This document shows positions 39,929-50,200 of a DNA stretch of 53,197 bases, piece by piece (positions within the stretch are counted from its first letter, which is position 1; each line of letters begins with the position of its first letter). The stretch lies in contig CAVGIV010000009.1 in the NCBI GenBank assembly GCA_963629395.1, positions 1 through 53,197 of the forward strand, in the 5' to 3' direction. The notes below the pieces were generated by a model. The model saw only the letters and a program-made list of their open reading frames with translations. It did no database searches and was not told where the DNA came from. The translations under genes and the position numbers were made by a program. Origin of the DNA: CAG-791 sp963629395. GTDB taxonomy: Bacteria; Bacillota; Clostridia; Lachnospirales; Lachnospiraceae.

Positions 39929-42058
39929 TTATGCCTTCTCCTTGTTTGCCTCGTTCAGAACCTTCTCAGCGATGTTCTTCGGTACAGGCTCGTACTTCTC
40001 AAAGAACATGGAGTAGTTGCCGCGGCCCTGCGTCATAGAACGAAGATCCGTTGCATAGCCGAACATCTGTGCCAGCGGAACAAAGCCGTTCACCTGCTTG
40101 CCGCCGCCGATGTCCTCCATACCGGTAACACGTCCGCGTCTGGAGTTGATGTCGCCGATAACGTCGCCCATGTACTCTTCCGGCATGGTGACCTCAACCT
40201 TCATGACAGGCTCCAGAAGAACAGGCTCAGACTTCTTCATGGCTTCTTTGAAGCACATGGAACCTGCGATATGGAACGCCATCTCGGAAGAGTCGACCTC
40301 ATGGTAGGATCCGTCGTAAACCGTAGCATGTACGCCTACAACCGGGAATCCGCCAAGGTTTCCTGCCTTCATAGCCTCTTCGATACCATCACCGACAGCC
40401 GGGATGTACTCCTTCGGAATGTTACCGCCGACAACTGCGTTGTCGAACTTGTAAACTTCCTCGCCGTTCGGATCCATAGGCTCGAACTTAACCTTACAAT
40501 GTCCGTACTGACCACGTCCGCCGGACTGCTTGGCATACTTGTACTCCTGATCCACAGCCTTGGTAAAGGACTCCTTGTATGCCACCTGAGGAGCACCTAC
40601 ATTCGCCTCAACGTGGAACTCACGAAGCAGACGGTCAACAATGATCTCCAGGTGAAGCTCACCCATGCCGGCGATGATTGTCTGACCAGTCTCAGTATTG
40701 GTGTGTGCCTGGAAGGTCGGATCCTCTTCAGAAAGCTTCTGAAGCGCATCTGTCAGCTTGTCCTGACCAGCCTTGGTCTTCGGCTCAATTGCAAGCTCGA
40801 TAACCGGATCCGGGAATTCCATGGACTCCAGGATAACCGGAGCGCTCTCTGCGCAGAGGGTATCACCGGTTGTTGTAACCTTCAGACCTACTGCAGCAGC
40901 GATATCGCCGGAGTATACCTCATCCAGCTCGGATCTCTTGTTGGCATGCATCTGAAGGATTCGGCCGACACGTTCCTTTTTATCCTTTGTGGAATTCAGA
41001 ACGTAAGAACCGGATTTGCAGGTACCGGAGTACACACGCATGAATGCAAGCTTACCAACGAAAGGATCGGAAATAATCTTGAATGCCAGAGCGGAAAACG
41101 GCTCGTCATCCGAAGAGTGTCTCTCGATCTCATTGCCGTCAAGGTCCGTTCCCTTAATAGCCGGAATATCCAGCGGCGAGGGCATGAACTCAATGACAGC
41201 GTCCAGGCACTTCTGCACGCCCTTGTTCTTGTATGCAGATCCGCAGCAAACCGGAACTGCCTGGCAGGTGCAGGTCGCCTTGCGAAGAACCTTCTTCAAT
41301 GCATCCTGAGACGGCTCCTCGCCCTCAAGATACTGTTCCATCAGATCATCATCCAGAGAGCAGATCTGCTCGATCAGCTGATCGTGGTACATCTGCGCCT
41401 CATCCTGCATATCCTCAGGAATGGTCGTGATCTCGATGTCGGTTCCGTCATCGTTCTTGTACAGATATGCTTCCATCTCGAACAGGTCGATCAGTCCGAT
41501 GTAAGAATCCTCCTTACCGATCGGGATGTTGATCATCACCGGGTTCTTGCCCAGTCTGTTCTTGATCTGATCAACGCAGGCATAGTAGTCTGCGCCGATG
41601 ACATCCATCTTGTTGACGAATGCCATACGCGGTACGTTGTAGGTATCAGCCTGACGCCATACGTTCTCAGATTGAGGCTCAACGCCACCCTTTGCAGAGA
41701 ATACACCGATTGCACCGTCCAGAACACGAAGGGAACGCTCAACCTCTACGGTAAAGTCTACGTGTCCAGGGGTATCAATGATGTTGATGCGGTGCTCAAG
41801 AGCGCCCGCCTTCTTCTTGTGGTGATCCTCTTCCGTCCAATGGCAGGTTGTTGCCGCGGACGTGATGGTGATTCCACGCTCCTGCTCCTGCTCCATGTAG
41901 TCCATGGTTGCAGTACCATCGTGGGTCTCACCAATCTTATAGTTAACACCGGTATAAAACAGGATACGCTCGGTCAGAGTCGTCTTACCTGCATCGATAT
42001 GAGCCATGATACCGATGTTCCTGGTTCTCTCCAGGGGATACTGTCTCTTTTCTGCCAC
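39929..42058 (-). CDS. fusA: Translation elongation factor G
   Basis: A 709-residue EF-G that drives translocation and, with RRF, recycling. G1 AHIDAGKTTLTER, switch RGITITSAAT, G3 DTPGHVDFT and G4 NKMD are present, then the four mimicry domains. The start is GTG at 42058 with AGGAGG 8 nt upstream. A two-part stem lies just before it. Confidence 0.98.
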   Translation of the reverse strand: MAEKRQYPLERTRNIGIMAHIDAGKTTLTERILFYTGVNYKIGETHDGTATMDYMEQEQERGITITSAATTCHWTEEDHHKKKAGALEHRINIIDTPGHVDFTVEVERSLRVLDGAIGVFSAKGGVEPQSENVWRQADTYNVPRMAFVNKMDVIGADYYACVDQIKNRLGKNPVMINIPIGKEDSYIGLIDLFEMEAYLYKNDDGTDIEITTIPEDMQDEAQMYHDQLIEQICSLDDDLMEQYLEGEEPSQDALKKVLRKATCTCQAVPVCCGSAYKNKGVQKCLDAVIEFMPSPLDIPAIKGTDLDGNEIERHSSDDEPFSALAFKIISDPFVGKLAFMRVYSGTCKSGSYVLNSTKDKKERVGRILQMHANKRSELDEVYSGDIAAAVGLKVTTTGDTLCAESAPVILESMEFPDPVIELAIEPKTKAGQDKLTDALQKLSEEDPTFQAHTNTETGQTIIAGMGELHLEIIVDRLLREFHVEANVGAPQVAYKESFTKAVDQEYKYAKQSGGRGQYGHCKVKFEPMDPNGEEVYKFDNAVVGGNIPKEYIPAVGDGIEEAMKAGNLGGFPVVGVHATVYDGSYHEVDSSEMAFHIAGSMCFKEAMKKSEPVLLEPVMKVEVTMPEEYMGDVIGDINSRRGRVTGMEDIGGGKQVNGFVPLAQMFGYATDLRSMTQGRGNYSMFFEKYEPVPKNIAEKVLNEANKEKA

Positions 42059-42078
42059 AGGTATTTCCTCCTAGCAAA

Positions 42079-42130
42079 CCCCGCAGGCCTCTTTATGAGG
42101 CCATCTGACTTCTGCTGAAATCTCTGCGGG
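42079..42130 (-). promoter_or_regulatory. Stem in the rpsG-fusA spacer
   Basis: CCCGCA (42080-42085) pairs with TGCGGG (42125-42130) around a perfect GGCCTC/GAGGCC hairpin with a 5-nt loop (42086-42102). It lies just upstream of the fusA ribosome binding site. S7 controls the str operon through an intercistronic stem in E. coli; a similar use here is only a guess. Confidence 0.5.
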
Positions 42131-42159
42131 AATCAATGCTCTGCAGATTCTCTCTACGA

Positions 42160-42630
42160 TCAGAATTTGTAGTGAGAGAATGCTCTGTTCGCATCTGCCA
42201 TCTTGTGCATGTCTTCCTTACGCTTTACGGAAGCGCCCGTGTTGTTGTACGCATCAAGGATCTCGCCTGCAAGCTTATCCTCCATGTTCTTCTCACCTCT
42301 CTTGCGGGAGAACATGGTGATCCAGCGCAGTGCCAGAGCCTGTCTACGCTCAGGTCTTACCTCGATCGGTACCTGATAGGTAGCACCGCCGATACGTCTT
42401 GCCTTAACCTCAAGAGCAGGCATAACGTTGTTCATTGCACCCTCGAAAACCTCAAGTGCAGGCTTGCCAGCCTTCTCTTCAATCTTAGCAAAAGCTCCGT
42501 ATACAATCTTCTGGGCAACGCCCTTCTTGCCGTCCAGCATGATGCTGTTCACAAGTTTGGTCACGACCTTGCTGTTGTATAAGGGGTCTGCTAATACATC
42601 TCTCTTCTGTACATGTCCTTTACGCGGCAT
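42160..42630 (-). CDS. rpsG: 30S ribosomal protein S7
   Basis: A 156-residue S7 (MPRKGHVQKRDVLADPLYNS), primary binder of the 16S 3' domain at the E site. AAGGAGG precedes the ATG. A 239-bp spacer with no gene separates it from rpsL; only a weak GGCAG/CTGCC pairing is seen there. Confidence 0.98.
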   Translation of the reverse strand: MPRKGHVQKRDVLADPLYNSKVVTKLVNSIMLDGKKGVAQKIVYGAFAKIEEKAGKPALEVFEGAMNNVMPALEVKARRIGGATYQVPIEVRPERRQALALRWITMFSRKRGEKNMEDKLAGEILDAYNNTGASVKRKEDMHKMADANRAFSHYKF

Positions 42631-42869
42631 GATACTTCCCTCCTTATCAATTTGTGTCAGGCAGCTAAATCCATCGAATTACCTGCCGCCCTCCAGTGGA
42701 TAAATCATCGGTACTCACTAATTTGATGTGTCCATGCTGGCGATCCAATTCCAGTCAGCCGTCCGGTCTGCATCTCTTCTGCTGTGAAGATTCGCAAAGG
42801 ACCGCGAAGGATTTCCGTACAGAAATCTATCGAAACCAGATTCCAACATTCCCATACACTTAGAAAGTA

Positions 42870-43289
42870 TTATTTTGCAGCTTTCGGTCTCTTTGCACCA
42901 TACTTGGAGCGAGCCTGCTTGCGGTTTGCAACTCCGGCAGTATCGAGAGTACCACGAATGATGTGGTATCTGGTACCAGGAAGATCCTTAACACGTCCGC
43001 CACGGATCATGACAACGGAGTGCTCCTGCAGATTGTGTCCCTCACCGGGAATATAGGAAGTTACTTCCATTCCGTTGGAAAGACGTACTCTGGCGATCTT
43101 ACGAAGCGCGGAATTCGGCTTCTTCGGTGTTGCGGTCTTAACTGCAGTGCATACTCCTCTCTTCTGGGGAGCAGGCTGTGCGATCTGCTTCTTCTTGAGT
43201 GAGTTGAAGCCTACCTGCAGTGCGGGTGCCTTTGATTTCTTTGTAGAAACCTCACGTCCCTTTCTTACCAGCTGGTTAAATGTCGGCAT
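42870..43289 (-). CDS. rpsL: 30S ribosomal protein S12
   Basis: A 139-residue S12, decoding-centre protein (MPTFNQLVRKGREVSTKKSK). The TPKKPNSALRK loop has the lysine of streptomycin-sensitive S12, and GGRVKDLPGTRYH is unchanged. The ATG at 43289 follows AAGGAGG; 39 upstream codons are not real. It stands 92 bp from the rpoC terminator with no clear promoter, so it may depend on read-through. Confidence 0.98.
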   Translation of the reverse strand: MPTFNQLVRKGREVSTKKSKAPALQVGFNSLKKKQIAQPAPQKRGVCTAVKTATPKKPNSALRKIARVRLSNGMEVTSYIPGEGHNLQEHSVVMIRGGRVKDLPGTRYHIIRGTLDTAGVANRKQARSKYGAKRPKAAK

Positions 43290-43381
43290 TCTGATTACCT
43301 CCTTGTTAGATTTATTCCATCTGTTAACCCAGACAGAACAGCAGCAATACTCCTTGCCGTCTCCTCTGATCTGAAAACAGC

Positions 43382-43414
43382 AAAAGAGCGATGTGCATTT
43401 ACGCACATCGCTCT
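43382..43414 (-). terminator. Terminator after rpoC hairpin, upstream of rpsL
   Basis: Position note: on the minus strand transcription runs rpoB, rpoC, then reaches this site. AGAGCGATGTGC and GCACATCGCTCT make a perfect 12-bp stem with a 6-nt loop, followed by TTTT. The short T run suggests partial termination. Confidence 0.72.
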
Positions 43415-43461
43415 AAGTTTACGCATCCCGTTTTGAAATGTCAACGGAATTCTTATAAAAA

Positions 43462-46400
43462 CTACTCCTCTGTTCCCAGAACCAGTTCATTCTCCGGAAG
43501 CACAAGATCATCCGTGGTCTCAACTGTCTCTGTCAGATTGATGTCCTCCGTCAGTTCTGCGTCATCTGCGGTCAGCGGCTCCTCCGGGAGTACATTCTCC
43601 GACTCATCCGCCCCAAGGATATCCTGCTCCAAAAGTGCATTCTGTGCCGCCAGACGTTCATCTGTGTTCAGCTTCGTGTAACGATACCGCTTCATACCGG
43701 TACCCGCAGGAATCAGCTTACCAATAATGACATTTTCCTTCAGACCAATCAGAGGATCCACCTTGCCGCGGATTGCTGCATCAGTAAGAACCCTCGTAGT
43801 CTCCTGGAAGGAAGCTGCTGACAGGAAGGAATCCGTCGCAAGAGCAGACTTTGTAATACCCAGAATAATTCTCTCTCCGGTGGCCGGCTCCTTACCTTCC
43901 TCCTCCATCTCCTCATTGGTATCCTCAAAATCAAGGAAATCAATGAGACTTCCGGGCAGGAATGCGGTATCTCCAGGCTCTTCGATGCGGATCTTCTTGA
44001 GCATCTGACGAACAATCACCTCGATGTGCTTGTCGCAGATATCAACGCCCTGAAGGCGGTACACTCTCTGAACCTCGCGCAGGAGATAATCCTGTACTGC
44101 ACGAACGCCCTTAATCTTAAGAAGATCGTGCGGATTTACAGAGCCCTCTGTCAGCTCATCGCCGGCCTCAACCACCTGATCATCCTGTACCTTGATGCGG
44201 AAGCCATACGGAATAGCGTATTCCTTGGCCTCTCCGCTCTCCTGGTTGGTAACAACAACGGAGCGCTGCTTTTTGCTGTCCTTCACCTCTACCTTGCCGT
44301 TGATGTCCGTAATAATGGCAAGACCCTTCGGCTTACGCGCCTCAAAAAGCTCCTCAACACGGGGAAGACCCTGTGTGATATCCGCACCGGCAACACCGCC
44401 GGTATGGAATGTTCTCATGGTCAGCTGTGTACCAGGCTCACCGATCGACTGTGCAGCAATGATTCCGACTGCCTCACCGACCTGAACCATCTCACCGGTT
44501 GCCATGTTGGCACCGTAGCACTTTGCGCAAATGCCAAGATGGCTGCGGCAGGTCAGGATGGTGCGAATCTTGATGCCGTCCTTCACTGGATCGATAGGAT
44601 CTCCGTTCTTGCCGACGCCGTGCTTCATGATGGCTTCTGCACGGCTGGGTGTGATCATGTGGTTTTTCTTGACCAGTACATTTCCGTCCGCATCCTTGAT
44701 ATCCTCGCAGGATACACGGCCCGTAATACGATCCTTCAGTCCCTCAATGTTCTCCTTGCCGTCCATGAAGGCCTTCACCTCCATGCCGGGGATTACATCC
44801 TTTCCTTCCGAGCAATCGATCTCACGGATGATCAGCTCCTGAGAAACGTCAACCATTCGGCGTGTCAGATAACCAGAGTCTGCTGTACGAAGCGCAATAT
44901 CCGACAGACCCTTCCGGGCGCCGTGTGCCGACATGAAGTACTCCAGAACGTCCAGACCTTCGCGGAAGTTGGACTTGATGGGCAGCTCGATGGTACGTCC
45001 GGTTGTGTCCGCCATCAGTCCGCGCATACCGGCCAGCTGCTTGATCTGCTGATTGGAACCGCGGGCACCGGAATCTGCCATCATGTAAATATTGTTGTAA
45101 TTATCCAGTGACTGAAGCAGTGCATCCGTCAGACGATTATCAATCTTTGTCCAGGTCTCCACCACTGCACGATAACGCTCTTCCTCTGTCAGAAGTCCGC
45201 GGCGATAGTTCTTGGAAATCTGGTCAACCGTCTTCTGTGCTTCTTCCAGAAGCTCCTTCTTTTCCTTCGGAACCGTGATGTCCGCGATGGAAATGGTAAG
45301 GCATGCAATCGTGGACCACTTGTAGCCCATTGCCTTAATCAGATCCAGGACCTCTGCGCACTTGAATGTTCCGTGCTTGTCAATGATCTTCTGAAGAATC
45401 TTTTTAAGATCCTTCTTCTTGACCATAAAGTCAACCTCAGGGAGGAGGAAATTCTCCGGCTTGGAGCGATCCACAAAGCCAAGATCCTGCGGGAGGATTT
45501 CATTGAACATCAGTCGTCCGAGGGTTGTCTTCACCGTTCCGCTCACAACATTTCCATCTGCATCCTTCTTGGAAACACGAACGTTAATGATCGTGTGAAG
45601 CGTGATGTAATGATTCTCATAGGCGAGAATTGCCTCATTCATCGAGGAGAAGCTCATGCCCTCACCGATGTCTCCGGGTCTCTCCTGCGTAATATAGTAG
45701 ATACCCAGAATCATATCCTGCGAAGGAACCGCTACCGGACCTCCGTCAGACGGCTTCAAAAGGTTGTTCGGGGACAGCAGAAGGAACCGGCACTCCGCCT
45801 GCGCTTCCACTGAAAGCGGCAGGTGAATAGCCATCTGGTCACCGTCGAAGTCCGCATTAAAGGCTGTGCAGACCAGCGGATGAAGCTTAATTGCCTTGCC
45901 TTCTACAAGGATCGGCTCGAAGGCCTGAATTCCCAGACGGTGCAGCGTAGGTGCACGGTTCAGCATAACCGGGTGCGCCTTGATCACATCCCCAAGGATA
46001 TCCCAAACCTGGGGATTTACACGCTCTACCAGCTTCTTGGCATTCTTGATGTTCTGAGAAATGCCGCGTTTCTCCAGCTCCTTCATAACGAAAGGCTTGA
46101 ACAGCTCCAGTGCCATTTCCTTCGGCACGCCGCACTGGTAAATTTTCATTTCCGGTCCGACGACGATAACGGAACGTCCGGAATAGTCGACACGCTTGCC
46201 CAGAAGGTTCTGACGGAAACGTCCGCTCTTGCCCTTCAGCATATCCGAAAGGGACTTCAGTGCACGATTTCCAGGTCCGGTTACTGCACGGCCGCGTCTT
46301 CCGTTGTCAATCAGCGCATCTACTGCTTCCTGCAGCATTCTCTTCTCGTTGCGGACAATGATGTCCGGAGCGCCCAGCTCAAGAAGTCTCTTCAGACGAT

Positions 46401-47217
46401 TATTGCGGTTGATGATGCGGCGATACAGATCATTCAGATCCGATGTCGCAAAGCGGCCGCCGTCCAGCTGAACCATCGGACGAAGATCCGGAGGAATAAC
46501 CGGAATGCAGTCCAGAACCATCCAGGACGGCTGATTGCCGCTCTCACGGAAGGACTCCACAACCTCAAGCCGCTTGATCACGCGGGCTCTCTTCTGTCCG
46601 GTAGCCTCTTTCATCTGCTCCGACAGATCCTGATACTCCTGTTCAATGTCCACAGCAAGCAAGAGCTCCTTGATCGCCTCGGCGCCCATGCCGGCGCGGA
46701 ACTTTCCGCCCCACTGCTCCTTGGCATCCTGGTATTCGCGCTCGGTCAGAACCTGCTTGTACTCAAGGTCAGTCGTACCTTTATCAAGGACAATATAGTT
46801 GGCAAAATAAAGAACCTTTTCCAGAACCTTCGGGCTCATATCCAGAATCAGTCCCATCCGGGACGGGATACCCTTAAAGTACCAGATATGAGAAACCGGT
46901 GCCGCCAGCTCAATATGCCCCATTCTCTCACGGCGCACAGAGGACTTGGTAACCTCAACACCGCAGCGGTCGCAGACCACGCCCTTGTAGCGGATCTTTT
47001 TATACTTGCCGCACTTGCATTCCCAGTCCTTTGTCGGTCCGAAGATCTTCTCACAGAAAAGGCCATCCTTTTCCGGCTTCAGTGTTCTGTAATTGATGGT
47101 CTCCGGCTTTGTTACCTCACCAAAGGACCATTCCCGGATGCGTTCCGGAGAGGCAAGGCGGATTCGCATTGCATCAAACGTTACAGGCTGATAATTCTGC
47201 TGTTTCGTAGTAGGCAT
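43462..47217 (-). CDS. rpoC: RNA polymerase beta' subunit
   Basis: A 1251-residue beta' subunit. The N-terminal zinc ribbon (CKCGKYKKIRYKGVVCDRCG, about 70-90), the catalytic NADFDGDQMA that binds Mg2+ (about 450-460), and the second zinc site (CRSHLGICAKCYG) are all present. An acidic Glu/Thr/Leu-rich tail of about 45 residues closes the protein. GAGGAG precedes the ATG, 6 bp after rpoB. Confidence 0.99.
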   Translation of the reverse strand: MPTTKQQNYQPVTFDAMRIRLASPERIREWSFGEVTKPETINYRTLKPEKDGLFCEKIFGPTKDWECKCGKYKKIRYKGVVCDRCGVEVTKSSVRRERMGHIELAAPVSHIWYFKGIPSRMGLILDMSPKVLEKVLYFANYIVLDKGTTDLEYKQVLTEREYQDAKEQWGGKFRAGMGAEAIKELLLAVDIEQEYQDLSEQMKEATGQKRARVIKRLEVVESFRESGNQPSWMVLDCIPVIPPDLRPMVQLDGGRFATSDLNDLYRRIINRNNRLKRLLELGAPDIIVRNEKRMLQEAVDALIDNGRRGRAVTGPGNRALKSLSDMLKGKSGRFRQNLLGKRVDYSGRSVIVVGPEMKIYQCGVPKEMALELFKPFVMKELEKRGISQNIKNAKKLVERVNPQVWDILGDVIKAHPVMLNRAPTLHRLGIQAFEPILVEGKAIKLHPLVCTAFNADFDGDQMAIHLPLSVEAQAECRFLLLSPNNLLKPSDGGPVAVPSQDMILGIYYITQERPGDIGEGMSFSSMNEAILAYENHYITLHTIINVRVSKKDADGNVVSGTVKTTLGRLMFNEILPQDLGFVDRSKPENFLLPEVDFMVKKKDLKKILQKIIDKHGTFKCAEVLDLIKAMGYKWSTIACLTISIADITVPKEKKELLEEAQKTVDQISKNYRRGLLTEEERYRAVVETWTKIDNRLTDALLQSLDNYNNIYMMADSGARGSNQQIKQLAGMRGLMADTTGRTIELPIKSNFREGLDVLEYFMSAHGARKGLSDIALRTADSGYLTRRMVDVSQELIIREIDCSEGKDVIPGMEVKAFMDGKENIEGLKDRITGRVSCEDIKDADGNVLVKKNHMITPSRAEAIMKHGVGKNGDPIDPVKDGIKIRTILTCRSHLGICAKCYGANMATGEMVQVGEAVGIIAAQSIGEPGTQLTMRTFHTGGVAGADITQGLPRVEELFEARKPKGLAIITDINGKVEVKDSKKQRSVVVTNQESGEAKEYAIPYGFRIKVQDDQVVEAGDELTEGSVNPHDLLKIKGVRAVQDYLLREVQRVYRLQGVDICDKHIEVIVRQMLKKIRIEEPGDTAFLPGSLIDFLDFEDTNEEMEEEGKEPATGERIILGITKSALATDSFLSAASFQETTRVLTDAAIRGKVDPLIGLKENVIIGKLIPAGTGMKRYRYTKLNTDERLAAQNALLEQDILGADESENVLPEEPLTADDAELTEDINLTETVETTDDLVLPENELVLGTEE

Positions 47218-47223
47218 CTATCA

Positions 47224-50200
47224 TCACTCCTCTGCATCACTGAAATCATCGTCATCAGCATCATTCAGGTCCGCCATCACAGCGTCCTCTTCCGGCTCAG
47301 CTTCCTGAAGCTCACCCTCTGCGTTAAACTCCTGCAGGGACATGCCTCCCTTTGCCAGAGAATCCCGATCCGTATCACCGGAATCCTTAAAATTGTTGGC
47401 CATTGCAAACTTATAAATCGAGGACTCACCGTAATCGATGTCTTCCTTGATCTCCGCCTCGGTTCCATCTTCTCTGAGAACCTGAACATCCAGCCCAAGG
47501 GCCTGCAGCTCCTTCAAAAGCACCTTGAAGGATTCCGGAATTCCTGCCTCCGGGATGTTCTCGCCCTTGATGATAGCCTCGTACGTCTTCACACGTCCAA
47601 CGACATCATCCGACTTCACGGTCAGAATCTCCTGCAGAGTGTATGCAGCGCCGTATGCCTCCAGTGCCCAAACTTCCATTTCTCCGAAACGCTGTCCGCC
47701 GAACTGTGCCTTTCCGCCGAGAGGCTGCTGCGTGACAAGAGAGTAAGGGCCGGTTGAACGGGCATGGATCTTATCGTCTACCAGATGGTGCAGCTTCATG
47801 TAGTGCATGAAGCCAATGGATGTCGGGTTGTCAAATTTCTCACCGGTACGTCCGTCGCGTAGCTGTACCTTTCCGTCCGGAGTGATCGGAACGCCCTTCC
47901 ACTCTTCGCGGTGATCCAGGTGGTCATGCAGGTACTGCAGCACCTCCGGCTCCAGCTGATCCTTATACTCTGCCTCGAACTCTTCCCAGCTGTAGTTAAC
48001 ATACTTGTTCGCCATCTCCAGCTGCTTGGTGATATCGTCATGGCTCGCGCCGTCGAAGTTCGGTGTCGTCACATTAAAGCCAAGAACCTTGGAGGCCAGT
48101 GACAAATGAAGCTCCAGAACCTGACCAATGTTCATTCGAGACGGCACGCCCAGAGGATTCAGTACAATGTCAAGCGGACGTCCGTTCGGCAGATACGGCA
48201 TATCCTCTACGGGAAGAATGCGGGAAACGACACCCTTATTTCCGTGACGACCTGCCATCTTATCGCCGACCGAGATCTTTCTCTTCTGGGCGATGTAAAT
48301 GCGAACCGCCTTGTTAACGCCCGGTGCCAGCTCATCCCCGTTTTCTCTTGTAAATACCTTGGTGTCCACAATGATACCGTATTCACCATGCGGCACCTTC
48401 AGAGATGTATCGCGAACCTCTCTTGCCTTCTCACCGAAAATAGCGCGAAGAAGTCTCTCCTCTGCCGTCAGCTCCGTCTCGCCCTTCGGCGTAACCTTGC
48501 CGACCAGAATATCTCCGGCACGAACCTCCGCACCAACGCGGATTACGCCGTCATCATCCAGGTCCTTAAGAGCCTCCTCACCGACGCCCGGAACATCTCT
48601 TGTGATCTCTTCCGGTCCCAGCTTGGTATCACGAGCCTCTGCCTCGTACTCCTCGATGTGAATGGAGGTATATACGTCATCCTTTACCAGTCTCTCCGAC
48701 AAAAGAACGGCATCCTCGTAGTTGTAGCCTTCCCAGCACATGAATCCGATCAGCGGGTTCTTGCCCAGTGCCAGTACGCCATTCTGTGTGGATGCTCCAT
48801 CCGCAAGGATTGCACCGGCCTCAAAGTGATCGCCGGTGTTCACAACCGGTCTCTGGTTATAGCAGTTCGACTGGTTGGAGCGAAGATATTTAATCAGTTC
48901 GATATCCTCTGATGTACCGTCATCATACCGAACGGAAATCTTGGTCGCATCAACAAAGGTTGCTGTACCGGCCTTCTCTGCGATCACGCAGACTCCGGAG
49001 TCCCGTGCCGCCTTCTCTTCCATGCCGGTTCCTACGACCGGTGCCTCTGTCGTAATCAGCGGCACGCCCTGGCGCTGCATGTTGGATCCCATCAGTGCAC
49101 GGTTTGCGTCATCGTTCTGCAGGAACGGAACCAGTGACGTAGCAACCGAGAATACCATCCGCGGCGACACGTCCATATACTGGAATGCTGTTCTGGGATA
49201 AGAAGATGTCTCTGTACGGAAACGTCCGGATGCATAGGTGTCTACAATGTATCCGTCCTCATCCAGCACCGTGCTCGCCTGTGCCACATGGTAGTTATCC
49301 TCTTCATCCGCCGTCATATAAACAACTTCATTGGTAACGCGCGGTCCCTTCGGATCATCCTGATCGATCTTGCGGTACGGTGCCTCTACAAATCCGTACT
49401 GATTGATCTTTGCATAGGAAGCCAGAGAGTTGATAAGACCGATGTTCGGTCCCTCAGGCGTCTCAATCGGGCACATGCGTCCGTAGTGTGTGTAATGTAC
49501 GTCGCGGACCTCGAATCCGGCACGATCTCTGGACAGACCGCCAGGTCCCAGTGCAGACAGACGTCTCTTGTGCGTAATTTCAGAAAGCGGGTTGTTCTGA
49601 TCCATGAACTGCGACAGCTGGGAGGATCCAAAGAACTCCTTCACTGCAGCCTGCACCGGCTTGATATTGATCAGTGCCTGCGGAGAAACCTCCTCCGATG
49701 CATCGTGTGTTGTCATTCTCTCACGAACCACACGCTCCAGTCTGGACAGACCGATGCGATACTGATTCTGCAGAAGCTCTCCAACGCTCCGGATACGACG
49801 ATTCCCCAGATGGTCAATGTCATCATCGGTTCCGATGCCGTACTCCAGGTGCATGTTGTAGTTGATGGAAGCCAGAATGTCCTCTTTGGTAATGTGCTTG
49901 GGGATCAGCTCCCGCACACTTCTGCGCAGTGCCTCTGCCAGTGCCTCCGGGTCCTCATTATCCTGGTACTCCAGGAGAATATCGCGAAGTGCAGGGTAGT
50001 AAACATCCTCTGTAATACCCAGCTCCGACGGCTCACAGTCAACAAAGTGTGTGATATCTACCATCAGATTGGACAGAACCTTTACGCGGTCTCTGGTCTC
50101 CGTACGCAGCCACACATACGGAATAGCAGCATTCTGAATCTCATCTGCCATTTCGCGTGTCACGGTGTCTCCGGCACTTCCGAGAACATCACCGTTTGCT

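Noticed and set aside
38594..42118. A 1174-codon open frame on the plus strand, antisense to tuf and fusA
   Set aside because: It is created by strong codon bias in two highly expressed genes, which avoid codons that read as stops on the other strand. It has no ribosome binding site and no recognisable domain, and it crosses two unquestionable genes and their spacer.
45823..47757. A 644-codon plus-strand frame across the rpoC-rpoB junction, and similar long frames opposite rpoB, tsf, rpoA and the oligopeptidase
   Set aside because: Same cause: antisense shadows of conserved, codon-biased genes without start signals or domains.
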